A stretch of 64,000 bases of DNA from G963675935 sp963803125 (GTDB lineage Bacteria; Planctomycetota; Planctomycetia; Pirellulales; Thermoguttaceae), in the NCBI GenBank assembly GCA_963803125.1, contig CAWDLR010000003.1:1054001-1118000 (forward strand), read 5' to 3'. The notes under the pieces are model-generated. The model saw only the letters and a program-made list of their open reading frames with translations, was not told the origin of the DNA and did not search any database. Numbering within the stretch: the stretch's first letter is position 1; each line of letters begins with the position of its first letter. The position numbers and the translations under genes were made by a program. Of this stretch, positions 27,635 to 34,924 are shown in pieces.

Positions 27635-29170
27635 ATGGATAGCCGGTCAGGCCGATGGCTGCTGGTCTTGTTCGCGGCGGCGACGATCTGGTGCTTTGTC
27701 GACGTCCGCCACCGCGGCTATCCCTATCCCGAGTGCCCCGAAGAACATAGGACCGATCTGACGGTCTACACCGAGGCGGGCGCCGCCTTTTTCGATGGCC
27801 GCAATCCCTACGAGGTCGCCAACCCGAGAGGATGGACGTATCTGTATCCGCCGCTGTTCGCCCTGCTGCTGGCCCCCTTGCACCCGCTGCCCATGCAAGA
27901 CCAGGTAACGGTCTGGTTCTTTGTGAGCCTGTTGTTCTGCTGGGGCTGCTACCGCGAGTGCCGCCGCGTTGTGGCGATCGTGTGCGAGGAGGATCCGCAA
28001 GTCCGCGCCGTTTGGACGCGTTGGTTCCCCTGGCTGGGCACCGCCGCCGTAGCGGCCGCCACGCTGCCGACGTTGAACTGCCTGCAACGCGGCCAGGTGG
28101 GCATCGTCAAGATGTACCTCCTCCTGCTGGGGCTCCGCGTCATTCTCGCCGGCCGCTCCTCTCGGGCCTGGCTGGCCGGCGGCGTCGTGCTGGCCTTGCC
28201 GATCGTGCTGAAAATCGTGCCCGCACTGCCGGTCGGGTTCCTGCTGTTCCTGGAACTTGCCGAATGGGTGTGGAACTACGTGAAGCGCCGAGTACCCGGT
28301 GGGGCAGACATTCCTGTCTGCCCTGTGACAGGCGGCGAATCGGGCAGACAAGAATGTCTGCCCCACCAGGTTGGAAGGGCGGCCTCCATTCCCGTCCGTT
28401 GCGGCGCCCGTTTCGCCTCGTCGACCTTCGGCTTCTCTCTCGGGCTGGTGCTGTTCGTCCTGGTCATCCCCGCGACGCTTGTCGGCTGGAGCGCCAACCT
28501 GCACCACTTGGACACCTGGGGACGATTCATGTTGACCAAGGCCGACAACGGCGGCATGGACCCGCGCTCGGGCAATTCGCACACCGGCCACAATCAGAGC
28601 CTGCAAAACGCGGCCTACCGGCTGGGCAACTTCGCCGCGCACGTGCTTGCCGATGGGCCCGACGACCGCCTGGCCGACAACTTCGGCGCTCCGAAGATGG
28701 CAATGGATTCATCGACCGCCGACCGTTTCCTCTTCGTGTCGCGAGCGTCGCTGGCGTTGGCCCTGCTGGCGTTGGGCGTCCGGCTCGCCCGCCGGCCTGG
28801 CAGCAAGTTGAACCTGGCCACCGGCTTCGCCCTGGCGTGCGTGACGATGCTGGCCGTTTCGCCGGTGGCCCGCGGCCATTACTTCCTGTTGCTGGCCCCC
28901 GCCATCCTGCTGGTTCCTCTCTGGCTCGGCCGTCACGGCCACCCGCGGGCCGGCATCGTCATGGCCGCCATCCCGCCGGTGCTATCTATCCTGCACTACG
29001 TCTTGCTCCCCTACGGGGGCCGCGTCGGCCTGCTAGGCTTCGGCACCGCAGCCTGGCTAATGGCCGCAATGGTGCTAATCGCGCGGACCGATCGGGCGAT
29101 GGCCCGCGCAGCGAAATCAGAGAATCGTGAAGCCGCCGCCCCGCCACCGATCTTCGGCCGGGCGGCATAG
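27635..29170 (+). CDS. GT87-like integral membrane glycosyltransferase with palindrome-encoded insert
   Basis: A 511-residue polytopic protein resembling DUF2029/GT87 mannosyltransferases that use a polyprenyl-phosphate sugar. The N-terminus has a first membrane segment, then a periplasmic acidic loop (ECPEEHRTDLTVYTEAGAAF, FDGRNPYEVANPRGWTYLYP) typical of GT-C enzymes. At least eight more helices follow (TAAVAAATLPTLNCLQRGQV, GLVLFVLVIPATLVGW, YFLLLAPAILLVPLWLG). Residues ~222-245 (GGADIPVCPVTGGESG...QECLPH) are encoded by a 70-bp palindrome at 28298. They interrupt the loop after YVKRRVP. Confidence 0.8.
   Translation: MDSRSGRWLLVLFAAATIWCFVDVRHRGYPYPECPEEHRTDLTVYTEAGAAFFDGRNPYEVANPRGWTYLYPPLFALLLAPLHPLPMQDQVTVWFFVSLLFCWGCYRECRRVVAIVCEEDPQVRAVWTRWFPWLGTAAVAAATLPTLNCLQRGQVGIVKMYLLLLGLRVILAGRSSRAWLAGGVVLALPIVLKIVPALPVGFLLFLELAEWVWNYVKRRVPGGADIPVCPVTGGESGRQECLPHQVGRAASIPVRCGARFASSTFGFSLGLVLFVLVIPATLVGWSANLHHLDTWGRFMLTKADNGGMDPRSGNSHTGHNQSLQNAAYRLGNFAAHVLADGPDDRLADNFGAPKMAMDSSTADRFLFVSRASLALALLALGVRLARRPGSKLNLATGFALACVTMLAVSPVARGHYFLLLAPAILLVPLWLGRHGHPRAGIVMAAIPPVLSILHYVLLPYGGRVGLLGFGTAAWLMAAMVLIARTDRAMARAAKSENREAAAPPPIFGRAA
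28298..28367. repeat. 70-bp palindromic element in frame within the GT87-like gene
   Basis: The 26-base arm GGTGGGGCAGACATTCCTGT-CTGCCC pairs with the end GGGCAGACAAGAATGTCTGC-CCCACC around an 18-base loop, with one mismatch. An intergenic copy with the same 26+18+26 structure is at 43056-43125. It reads without a stop in the host frame. Confidence 0.85.
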
Positions 29171-29220
29171 AGTCGCTTGGCAAGGTGATTTTCGTCGCGC
29201 TGGTTCACCGCCACTCGTAC

Positions 29221-29271
29221 TCGGCACACGCCGTGTGCCGCTTGCACTTTCCGGCACACGGTGTGTGCCGA
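29221..29271. repeat. TCGGCACACGCCGTGTGCCG double hairpin between convergent genes
   Basis: 29221-29240 and 29251-29271 are each palindromic and are reverse complements of each other. The site lies between the convergent GT87-like and PEP-CTERM genes and could serve as a shared terminator. Confidence 0.65.
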
Positions 29272-29306
29272 CTACGTTGGAACTGAACGTACGCTGTTAC
29301 GACGCC

Positions 29307-31562
29307 TCACCCATTTCTCCGCCGGCGGCAAGCCAGCATCACGACCGCAGCGGCAGCCAGCAGGACCAGCGTCCCCGGCTCGGGCACCGGCGTCATGCTC
29401 GCGTCGGGCGCTGAGCCGGAGAGCGGCGGCAGGCCCATGTGCGACACCAACAGGTCGCGATCGAGCCCGTTCACCACGCCGTCATAATTGGCGTCTCCCC
29501 GTTGCCAAGTCGTGCCGGTAAAGACATTCGCATAGAAGATCGCCAGATCGAGGTTGTTCACCACGCCGTCCAGATTGAAGTCGCCGGGATAGGTGGCCAT
29601 GACCGTCACCTGGCCTGTCACAGTGTTGTCAAAGCACCCCAGCGTCAGTCCCGTCGCCGTCGCGGTCGAGTCTCTGAACTGGCCGACGTCCCAACGCCCC
29701 CCATCATAACTTGCCCTCAGCATGCTTTGGATCGTCGCCGCCGGATCGGCGCCGCTTGCGTAGTCAAAGACGACCTTCCCGCTCTGGACATCGGCGCCAC
29801 CGAGATCGAGCACAGGATGGCGAGCCGCCACCGTTTGCAGTTCGAGCGTTCCGCCCGTGACGGTCGTTGGGCCAGTGTAGCTGTTCGCGGCGGAAAGGGT
29901 CAGCGTGCCCACCCCTGATTTCGTCAATCCGCCTATGCCGGAAAGAGTGCCGGAGAGCGAGACGGCGTGGCCATTGCTGTTGACGGTCGCGTTTCCACCG
30001 TTTCCGGTCAAGTTCACGGGTAGTGAAGAGGCGAAGTCGGCATCGGCCCGGAGCGTTCCGCCGTCGAAGTTGAAGGCCGCCGCGCCGGAGCCTGCGGCCA
30101 GCCCGTGCAACGCCAAAACGCCGCCACTAAGGTTGTACGTCCCGCTCCCGGTCGAATTGGCACCGAGTGAGACCGTGCCACCGACCGATGTCGTTCCGCC
30201 GGTCTGTGTGACGGTGCCCGCACCGCTGTAGCCGAGGAAGACGTTGTTGGTGTTGGTCCAAGTCGAGCCGGCGCCGTCCACTGTTACCGTCCCCGTCGAG
30301 CCGGTGTAGTACCCGATAAATGTGGAGTCAGGTCTTACGGCTCCGCCACCGCTGATACACAGCGTCCCTTTGCCGTAGTCACCGACATCGACCACGAAGG
30401 AAAAACCGGTCCAGGTCGAGCCCGTCCCACTCACGGTCGCCGCGCCCGACCCGTAGGTGCCGATTTCAGAGCGACTCGTGGTGATGGTTCCGCCGTTGAT
30501 AACGCTCAGAGTCCCGCTGCCGTCGTACCCAACATAGAGCCACTGGCTGACGGTCCACTTTGAGCCGACCCCATCCACCGTCGCCGAGCCCGACGACCCC
30601 CCATTGCGTCCCAGATATCCATATTCCGAGTAAACATTGGCCCCGTTCTTAAGTGTCAGCGCGCCGCTGCTCGCGTAACCCGCGCCGAGGTCGCCGTTCC
30701 CGCTGGCGGCGCTCATGTTGACCGTCAAATTGCCGCCTGTGCCGAACGCGAGCGAGCAGCTTCCGCTCGCATCAAACACAACGTTGAAGTCACTAACGAG
30801 CCCCTTGGTGTTGATTGTGCCGTTGCCCGTCAGCCGGCTTGGCGACGCATAGAGCGTCTTGGCCGAGACAACACCGTTGTTGTTCACGCTCAGCGTCCCG
30901 TTGCCGTTGTAGCCGACATAGAGACTATCGCTGTTCGTCCAGGTCGATGTCGATCCGGCGCCGTCCACTGTTACCGTCCCCGTCGAGCCGGCGTAATAGG
31001 CGATAAACGCGTTGTAAGTGCTTACGGCTCCTCCATCGCTGATACACAGCGTCCCTTTGCCGTAGTCACCGACATCGACGTTGGAGAAGCCAGGACCGGT
31101 GGTCCAGGTCGAGCCCATCCCGCTCACGGTTACCGCGCCCGACCCGTAGGTGCCGATTTCACATTCAGAGTAGGGAAGCGTGGTGAGGTTCCCGCCGTTG
31201 GTAACAGTCAGAGTCCCGAAGCCGCCGTAGCCGACGAAGAGGGCAGAACTTGCCGTCCCGGTCGCGCCAGAGATGTTCACCACGCCAGAGGCAGTGCTGC
31301 CGCAGCCAATGTAGCCGTAGCCCAAGTGAAGAACGCTGCCGCCATCGACAGTCAACGTGCCGGCGGCAGTGTTTCCAACGTAGCCAGTTGTAGAACTCGT
31401 CCATGGCAGCGCCGGGCTGACGTCGCCTATTGCCGTAATCGCCGCGCGGGCCGGCGGCGACGCAATGGCAACGGAAAGAGCTGCCAAGAGCCCAGGCCAC
31501 AAGCGTAGATTTGCTAGGGTCTCTGATTTGATGGGACAAGCCGCAGCGATTGATGAACTCAT
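29307..31562 (-). CDS. Secreted PEP-CTERM protein with beta-solenoid repeats and a dockerin-like module
   Basis: 751 residues from MSSSIAAACPIKSETLANLR, with a GGGAGG ribosome-binding site. The signal peptide ends around SPPARA. The body repeats short Gly/Thr/Ser units such as GTLSVNNNGVVSAK, YVGYDGSGTLSVINGG and TVSGTGSTWTGF, typical of autotransporter-like beta-helices. Near the end are two EF-hand-like dockerin repeats (GDFNLDGVVNNLDLAIFYAN and GDANYDGVVNGLDRDLLVSH). The tail VPEPGTLVLLAAAAVVMLAC with RRRR is a PEP-CTERM sorting signal, which exosortase would process. No exosortase is in this window. A surface or biofilm-matrix role is likely. Confidence 0.85.
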   Translation of the reverse strand: MSSSIAAACPIKSETLANLRLWPGLLAALSVAIASPPARAAITAIGDVSPALPWTSSTTGYVGNTAAGTLTVDGGSVLHLGYGYIGCGSTASGVVNISGATGTASSALFVGYGGFGTLTVTNGGNLTTLPYSECEIGTYGSGAVTVSGMGSTWTTGPGFSNVDVGDYGKGTLCISDGGAVSTYNAFIAYYAGSTGTVTVDGAGSTSTWTNSDSLYVGYNGNGTLSVNNNGVVSAKTLYASPSRLTGNGTINTKGLVSDFNVVFDASGSCSLAFGTGGNLTVNMSAASGNGDLGAGYASSGALTLKNGANVYSEYGYLGRNGGSSGSATVDGVGSKWTVSQWLYVGYDGSGTLSVINGGTITTSRSEIGTYGSGAATVSGTGSTWTGFSFVVDVGDYGKGTLCISGGGAVRPDSTFIGYYTGSTGTVTVDGAGSTWTNTNNVFLGYSGAGTVTQTGGTTSVGGTVSLGANSTGSGTYNLSGGVLALHGLAAGSGAAAFNFDGGTLRADADFASSLPVNLTGNGGNATVNSNGHAVSLSGTLSGIGGLTKSGVGTLTLSAANSYTGPTTVTGGTLELQTVAARHPVLDLGGADVQSGKVVFDYASGADPAATIQSMLRASYDGGRWDVGQFRDSTATATGLTLGCFDNTVTGQVTVMATYPGDFNLDGVVNNLDLAIFYANVFTGTTWQRGDANYDGVVNGLDRDLLVSHMGLPPLSGSAPDASMTPVPEPGTLVLLAAAAVVMLACRRRRNG

Positions 31563-31687
31563 GACGCCACCTCCCCGCAAAAAAAGACGCCGGAATGGGA
31601 CCGGCCAACGGACACGATAAGCCAGTGGGCCCGTAGTTTAGACGAGGGGATAGAAGATGTCAACGGGGGCTAACCCAATGGAAGGGC

Positions 31688-31846
31688 TTAATCACCGCTG
31701 CCACTCGAAACCGCCGGCTGCGGCTTCTTCAGCAGGTCCTTGAACTTCGCCCGCACTTTGGCCACTTTCGGCAGGCGGAACGAAATGCAGGCCAGCAGAC
31801 CGATCAGGCCGGCGGCCAGTAAGGCCAGCGTTGCGGGCTCGGGCAC
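31688..31846 (-). pseudogene. PEP-CTERM tail fused to a ghost of the msrA 3' end
   Basis: The frame reads VPEPATLALLAAGLIGLLAC and then ISFRLPKVAKVRAKFKDLLK to a stop. The first half is a PEP-CTERM sorting signal. The second matches the end of MsrA at 32700 (LPKVAKVRAKFKELLKRPEA) with mainly synonymous differences. The frame upstream of 31846 is not recognisable, so this is a composite remnant. It bounds the segment carrying the toxin-antitoxin pair. Confidence 0.7.
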
Positions 31847-31947
31847 CGACGGGACTGAGGTGGAGGCCGGAAGCCGCAAACCAACTGATCGCGGCAAGGG
31901 AAGAAACCGCGTCCCCTTCCTTTTCCTGGTTGGTAGGAATGTCCCAC

Positions 31948-31976
31948 TTGCCCACTTTCCCAATATGGGATATAAT
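31948..31976 (+). promoter_or_regulatory. Strong promoter with a palindrome in the spacer, upstream of the toxin-antitoxin pair
   Basis: -35 TTGCCC (31948-31953), a 17-base spacer, and a consensus -10 TATAAT (31971-31976), 29 bases before the antitoxin ATG. The spacer ends in the near-palindrome TCCCA-ATA-TGGGA (31958-31970), placed where an autoregulating antitoxin would block polymerase. Confidence 0.75.
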
Positions 31977-32004
31977 TCGGGTGTCCAACGCGGGAGCACG
32001 ATCC

Positions 32005-32274
32005 ATGAGCACGAAGACAGCGGACAGCAAGGGACGGATCAGCTTGGGAAGCCGCTTTGCCAACCAAACCGTCATCGTCGAAGACGTTGATCCGACGGAA
32101 GTGCGAGTCACGCTCGCCCGGGTAATTCCACAGCGAGAACTCTGGCTGTACAAGAACCCCAAGGCAAAAGCATCCGTCCTTCGGGGTTTAGCGCAGGCCA
32201 AAGCAGGCAAGAAGGCGAAATCGCCTCCGGACCTGGCGACCGACGCGCGGCTGGCGGAGCAACTTGACGACTGA
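32005..32274 (+). CDS. AbrB/MazE-like antitoxin
   Basis: An 89-residue protein. The N-terminal KTADSKGRISLGSRFANQTV has the swapped-hairpin texture of SpoVT-AbrB domains. The C-terminal half is an extended charged tail (VLRGLAQAKAGKKAKSPPDL) that would neutralise the partner toxin. The start at 32005 fits the promoter at 31948-31976. The stop TGA overlaps an ATG of the following reading frame (TGATG), as usual for toxin-antitoxin operons. Confidence 0.75.
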   Translation: MSTKTADSKGRISLGSRFANQTVIVEDVDPTEVRVTLARVIPQRELWLYKNPKAKASVLRGLAQAKAGKKAKSPPDLATDARLAEQLDD

Positions 32275-32285
32275 TGTTCGCATAA

Positions 32286-32687
32286 ATGAGGGAAAAAGGG
32301 GACAGGTCCAATTTGTGCGAAGCACCCTCCGGGCCGTTCCGGCAAATTGGACCTGTCCCCTTTTTCCCGCAAGCTGCCTACGACGAGTTGAAGGCCAATG
32401 CCCAGGCGAGTCTTGCATCTCGGCTGAAGACGGGAAGGGTAAAGTCGTCAAGCGCGGAAGGGTTGTTCAAGCAGGTCCACAAAACGTTGACCCTGTTGGC
32501 GTCGAATCCAAAGCACCCCGGCCTGCAAACCCACGAATTCCGCTCTCTCCCCCACCCTTACGATCCCACGCAGAAGGTCTTTGAGGCATACGCACAGAAC
32601 CAAACGCCCCGGGCGTATCGCGTGTTCTGGTGCTATGGCCCGGGAAGTCGCCAGATTACGCTGCTGGCCATCACGCCTCACCCGTAA
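32286..32687 (+). CDS. RelE/ParE-like toxin whose N-terminus is encoded by a palindromic element
   Basis: A 133-residue frame. From about residue 29 it resembles RelE/ParE-type toxins (AYDELKANAQASLASRLKTG, LFKQVHKTLTLLASNPKHPG, RAYRVFWCYGPGSRQITLLA). Residues 1-28 (MREKGDRSNLCEAPSGPFRQ...) come from the 79-bp palindrome at 32290-32368. The expected coupled start ATG at 32274 reads only ATG TTC GCA TAA in this frame. The element therefore seems to have displaced the native 5' end, and the toxin may be altered or poorly translated. Confidence 0.65.
   Translation: MREKGDRSNLCEAPSGPFRQIGPVPFFPQAAYDELKANAQASLASRLKTGRVKSSSAEGLFKQVHKTLTLLASNPKHPGLQTHEFRSLPHPYDPTQKVFEAYAQNQTPRAYRVFWCYGPGSRQITLLAITPHP
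32290..32368. repeat. 79-bp palindromic element, copy 1, at the toxin 5' end
   Basis: The perfect 26-base arms begin GGGAAAAAGGGGACAGGTCC and surround a 27-base loop. The copy at 51175-51253 is the same element in reverse orientation. The arms differ at one paired position, where A-T here is G-C there. Confidence 0.88.
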
Positions 32688-32699
32688 CACGACCATCCG

Positions 32700-33950
32700 T
32701 CAGCGTACGGCGGACTTGGATTCCACCGCTTCCGGCCTCTTGAGCAACTCTTTGAACTTCGCCCGCACCTTGGCCACCTTCGGCAGGGCGACCGAACGGA
32801 TGTAGGGCTGATGCGGATTGCAGGCGACGTAGTTCTGATGATGGGCCTCGGCGGGATAGAACGCCTTGAGCGGTTCCAGCGTGGTTACGATCGGGTGGCG
32901 GAACGCTTTGGCGTCGGTCAGATCGGCGATCATCGCTTCGGCGATCTGCTTCTGCTCCTCGTTGGCGTAGAAGATGGCCGAGCGGTATTGCGTGCCAACG
33001 TCGTGCCCCTGCCGGTTCAGCGTCGTCGGATCGTGGGTGGCGAAATGAACTCTTAGCAGCGTTTCGTAGGAGATCTTTCGCGGATCGTAGATAATGCGGA
33101 CCGATTCGGCGTGGCCGGTCAGTCCGGTCGATACGGTTTCGTAGTTGGCGGTGCTGGCGTCGCCGCCGGCATAGCCGCTGGTGACGTCCAAGACGCCGTT
33201 GAGTTGGCGGAAGACGGCCTCGACGCACCAGAAGCATCCGCCGGCGAAGACCGCCTCGGCGTGCATCGGGGCTTGGCCCGCCTTCGCCGGGTCGGCGGGA
33301 TCGGCGAAGGGGACAGTCCCATTTTCGCCGAGGCGAAAATTGGGACAGTCCCCAGCCGGCTCGGCGATCGTCTTGAGCTGATCGGTGGGAACGAATCGCA
33401 GCGCCGCCGAGTTCAGGCAGTACCGCAGGCCCGTCGGCGGCGGTCCGTCGTCGAAGAGGTGGCCAAGGTGTGCGCCGCAGCGTCGGCAGAGGATTTCGGT
33501 GCGGACCATGTGGTGGCTAGTATCCCGCCGCTCGGCGATGTTCTCCTTGGCGACTGGCTCGAAGAAGCTGGGCCAACCGCTGCCGGAGTGAAACTTCGCC
33601 TTCGACTCGAACAGCGGGAGGTCGCAGCAGACGCAGACGTACATGCCCGGCTCTTTGTTGTTCAGCAGGCCGCCGCAGAAGGCCGCTTCGGTGTTCTTGC
33701 CGCGGGCAATGCGGTATTGCTCGGGCGTCAGCCGTTGCCGCCACTCGGCGTCGGAATGGACCACCGCCGGCACTTCCAGCGGGCCGGTGAGTTTGCCATC
33801 GGCGTCGATTACACGGACGCGCACGTAGGACATTGCTTTCTCCTTCGGCCTGGGCCGCGATTTGGTCGCGGCCGCGGCGTCCAAGACGCTGCCGCAGCCG
33901 GCTGCAACCAGAACGATCATCGCCAATAAGAAGCTTGCCTGAAATCGCAT
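32700..33950 (-). CDS. Secreted bifunctional methionine sulfoxide reductase, MsrB-MsrA fusion
   Basis: 416 residues repairing both sulfoxide epimers of methionine in exported proteins. A lipoprotein-like signal (FLLAMIVLVAAGCGS) comes first. MsrB (residues ~40-180) has both Zn pairs (VCVCCDLP and CRRCGAHLGHLFDDG) and the catalytic RYCLNSAALRF. MsrA (~232-395) has the active site AVFAGGCFWCVEAVFRQL and HDPTTLNRQGHDVGTQYRSA. The linker (~199-214, GDCPNFRLGENGTVP) is encoded by the 45-bp palindrome at 33309. The usual fusion order in many bacteria is MsrA-MsrB; this one is reversed. The 3' end has a diverged ghost at 31688. Confidence 0.92.
   Translation of the reverse strand: MRFQASFLLAMIVLVAAGCGSVLDAAAATKSRPRPKEKAMSYVRVRVIDADGKLTGPLEVPAVVHSDAEWRQRLTPEQYRIARGKNTEAAFCGGLLNNKEPGMYVCVCCDLPLFESKAKFHSGSGWPSFFEPVAKENIAERRDTSHHMVRTEILCRRCGAHLGHLFDDGPPPTGLRYCLNSAALRFVPTDQLKTIAEPAGDCPNFRLGENGTVPFADPADPAKAGQAPMHAEAVFAGGCFWCVEAVFRQLNGVLDVTSGYAGGDASTANYETVSTGLTGHAESVRIIYDPRKISYETLLRVHFATHDPTTLNRQGHDVGTQYRSAIFYANEEQKQIAEAMIADLTDAKAFRHPIVTTLEPLKAFYPAEAHHQNYVACNPHQPYIRSVALPKVAKVRAKFKELLKRPEAVESKSAVR
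33309..33353. repeat. 45-bp palindromic element in frame within the msrBA linker
   Basis: GGGGACAGTCCCATTTTCGC and GCGAAAATTGGGACAGTCCC-C pair around a short CGAG loop. It encodes GDCPNFRLGENGTVP on the minus strand, in the same frame phase (G-D-C/S-P) as the comM and pntA copies. Confidence 0.88.
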
Positions 33951-34067
33951 TTTCGCCTCCCTGTTTCTCCCAAGGAACTATACGTCCGCCGATGGTCCAA
34001 GATCAAGCGGGGAAAGGCCGCGGTTTCTTGGTGAGCGGGGCGTCCTTACGCTTCATCGCTTCCCTTC

Positions 34068-34409
34068 GGGGCGCGGCTAAACGGCGGGCCGGGGCGCGGC
34101 TAAACGGCGGGCCGGGGCGCGGCTAAACGGCGGGCCGGGGCGCGGCTAAACGGCGGGCCGGGGCGCGGCTAAACGGCGGGCCGGGGCGCGGCTAAACGGC
34201 GGGCCGGGGCGCGGCTAAACGGCGGGCCGGGGCGCGGCTAAACGGCGGGCCGGGGCGCGGCTAAACGGCGGGCCGGGGCGCGGCTAAACGGCGGGCCGGG
34301 GCGCGGCTAAACGGCGGGCCGGGGCGCGGCTAAACGGCGGGCCGGGGCGCGGCTAAACGGCGGGCCGGGGCGCGGCTAAACGGCGGGCCGGGGCGCGGCT
34401 AAACGGCGG
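34068..34409. repeat. 23-bp minisatellite, 14 full copies plus one partial
   Basis: The unit GGGGCGCGGCTAAACGGCGG-GCC is repeated without visible variation from 34068; the last copy (34390-34409) lacks three bases. The unit contains GCGGCTAAACGGC, the end of the palindrome family at 4461 and 45571. There are no unique spacers, so it is not CRISPR. The surrounding gene-free stretch 33951-34534 otherwise shows nothing recognisable. Confidence 0.95.
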
Positions 34410-34534
34410 ATGCAAGCGCAAGTTGCCCATCCGGGCCGCCGACAATTACTGCGCCCGCGGGGAGACGCCGCAGAGAATTCTTCCCCCGGCGGGGGTACTT
34501 CCCCTGACACCGGCCATCGGCGATAATCGCGGTC

Positions 34535-34798
34535 ATGAGAAACGGATGGTTGTTGGCGGCAATTGTCGTTTTGTGGGGTTGTTCCACCTCGCCGGAGGCG
34601 CCGACGGCGAAACTGGGAGATCAGGTCGTGCGCGTCGAGAAGAGCGGCAAGACCGACGCTGTCGGCCTGCCGATCGTGATCGTTCTCGATGCGCCGCCGG
34701 TACCCAAGGAGATCCAGGGGCCGTCGCCGCCGATCAAGCAGGACTCGAAAGCGACGCCGAAGGGATCGTCGCAGTTTCCGCTGGATTTCGGCCTTTAG
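34535..34798 (+). CDS. Small hypothetical lipoprotein
   Basis: 87 residues. MRNGWLLAAIVVLWGCSTSP has a lipobox ending LWGC. The mature part is short and Pro/Lys rich (PPVPKEIQGPSPPIKQDSKA) and has no recognised domain. It lies 126 bases upstream of the cardiolipin synthase gene, separated by a decayed copy of the 45-bp palindrome. Confidence 0.65.
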   Translation: MRNGWLLAAIVVLWGCSTSPEAPTAKLGDQVVRVEKSGKTDAVGLPIVIVLDAPPVPKEIQGPSPPIKQDSKATPKGSSQFPLDFGL

Positions 34799-34822
34799 CA
34801 GGCGATTCCCGCGGCCGATTCC

Positions 34823-34867
34823 GGGGATTTTCCCGATTTTCGTGTCAACGAGAATGGGACTGTCCCC
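34823..34867. repeat. Decayed intergenic copy of the 45-bp palindrome
   Basis: GGGGATTTTCCCGATTTTCG and CGAGAATGGGACTGTCCCC have the same 45-base length and layout as the gene-borne copies, with more mismatches between the arms. It lies between the lipoprotein and cls genes. Confidence 0.7.
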
Positions 34868-34924
34868 TTTGCCCGGACAGCGGCCGGAACGGTCGAGCCC
34901 ACTTCAGCGCCGTATACTTGTCGT

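Noticed and set aside
33360..33700. Selenocysteine-containing MsrB
   Set aside because: The catalytic position is an ordinary Cys (RYCLNSAALRF), and no in-frame TGA occurs in the domain.
34068..34409. CRISPR-like array of 23-bp repeats
   Set aside because: The copies are directly adjacent with no unique spacers and no cas genes nearby, so it is a minisatellite.
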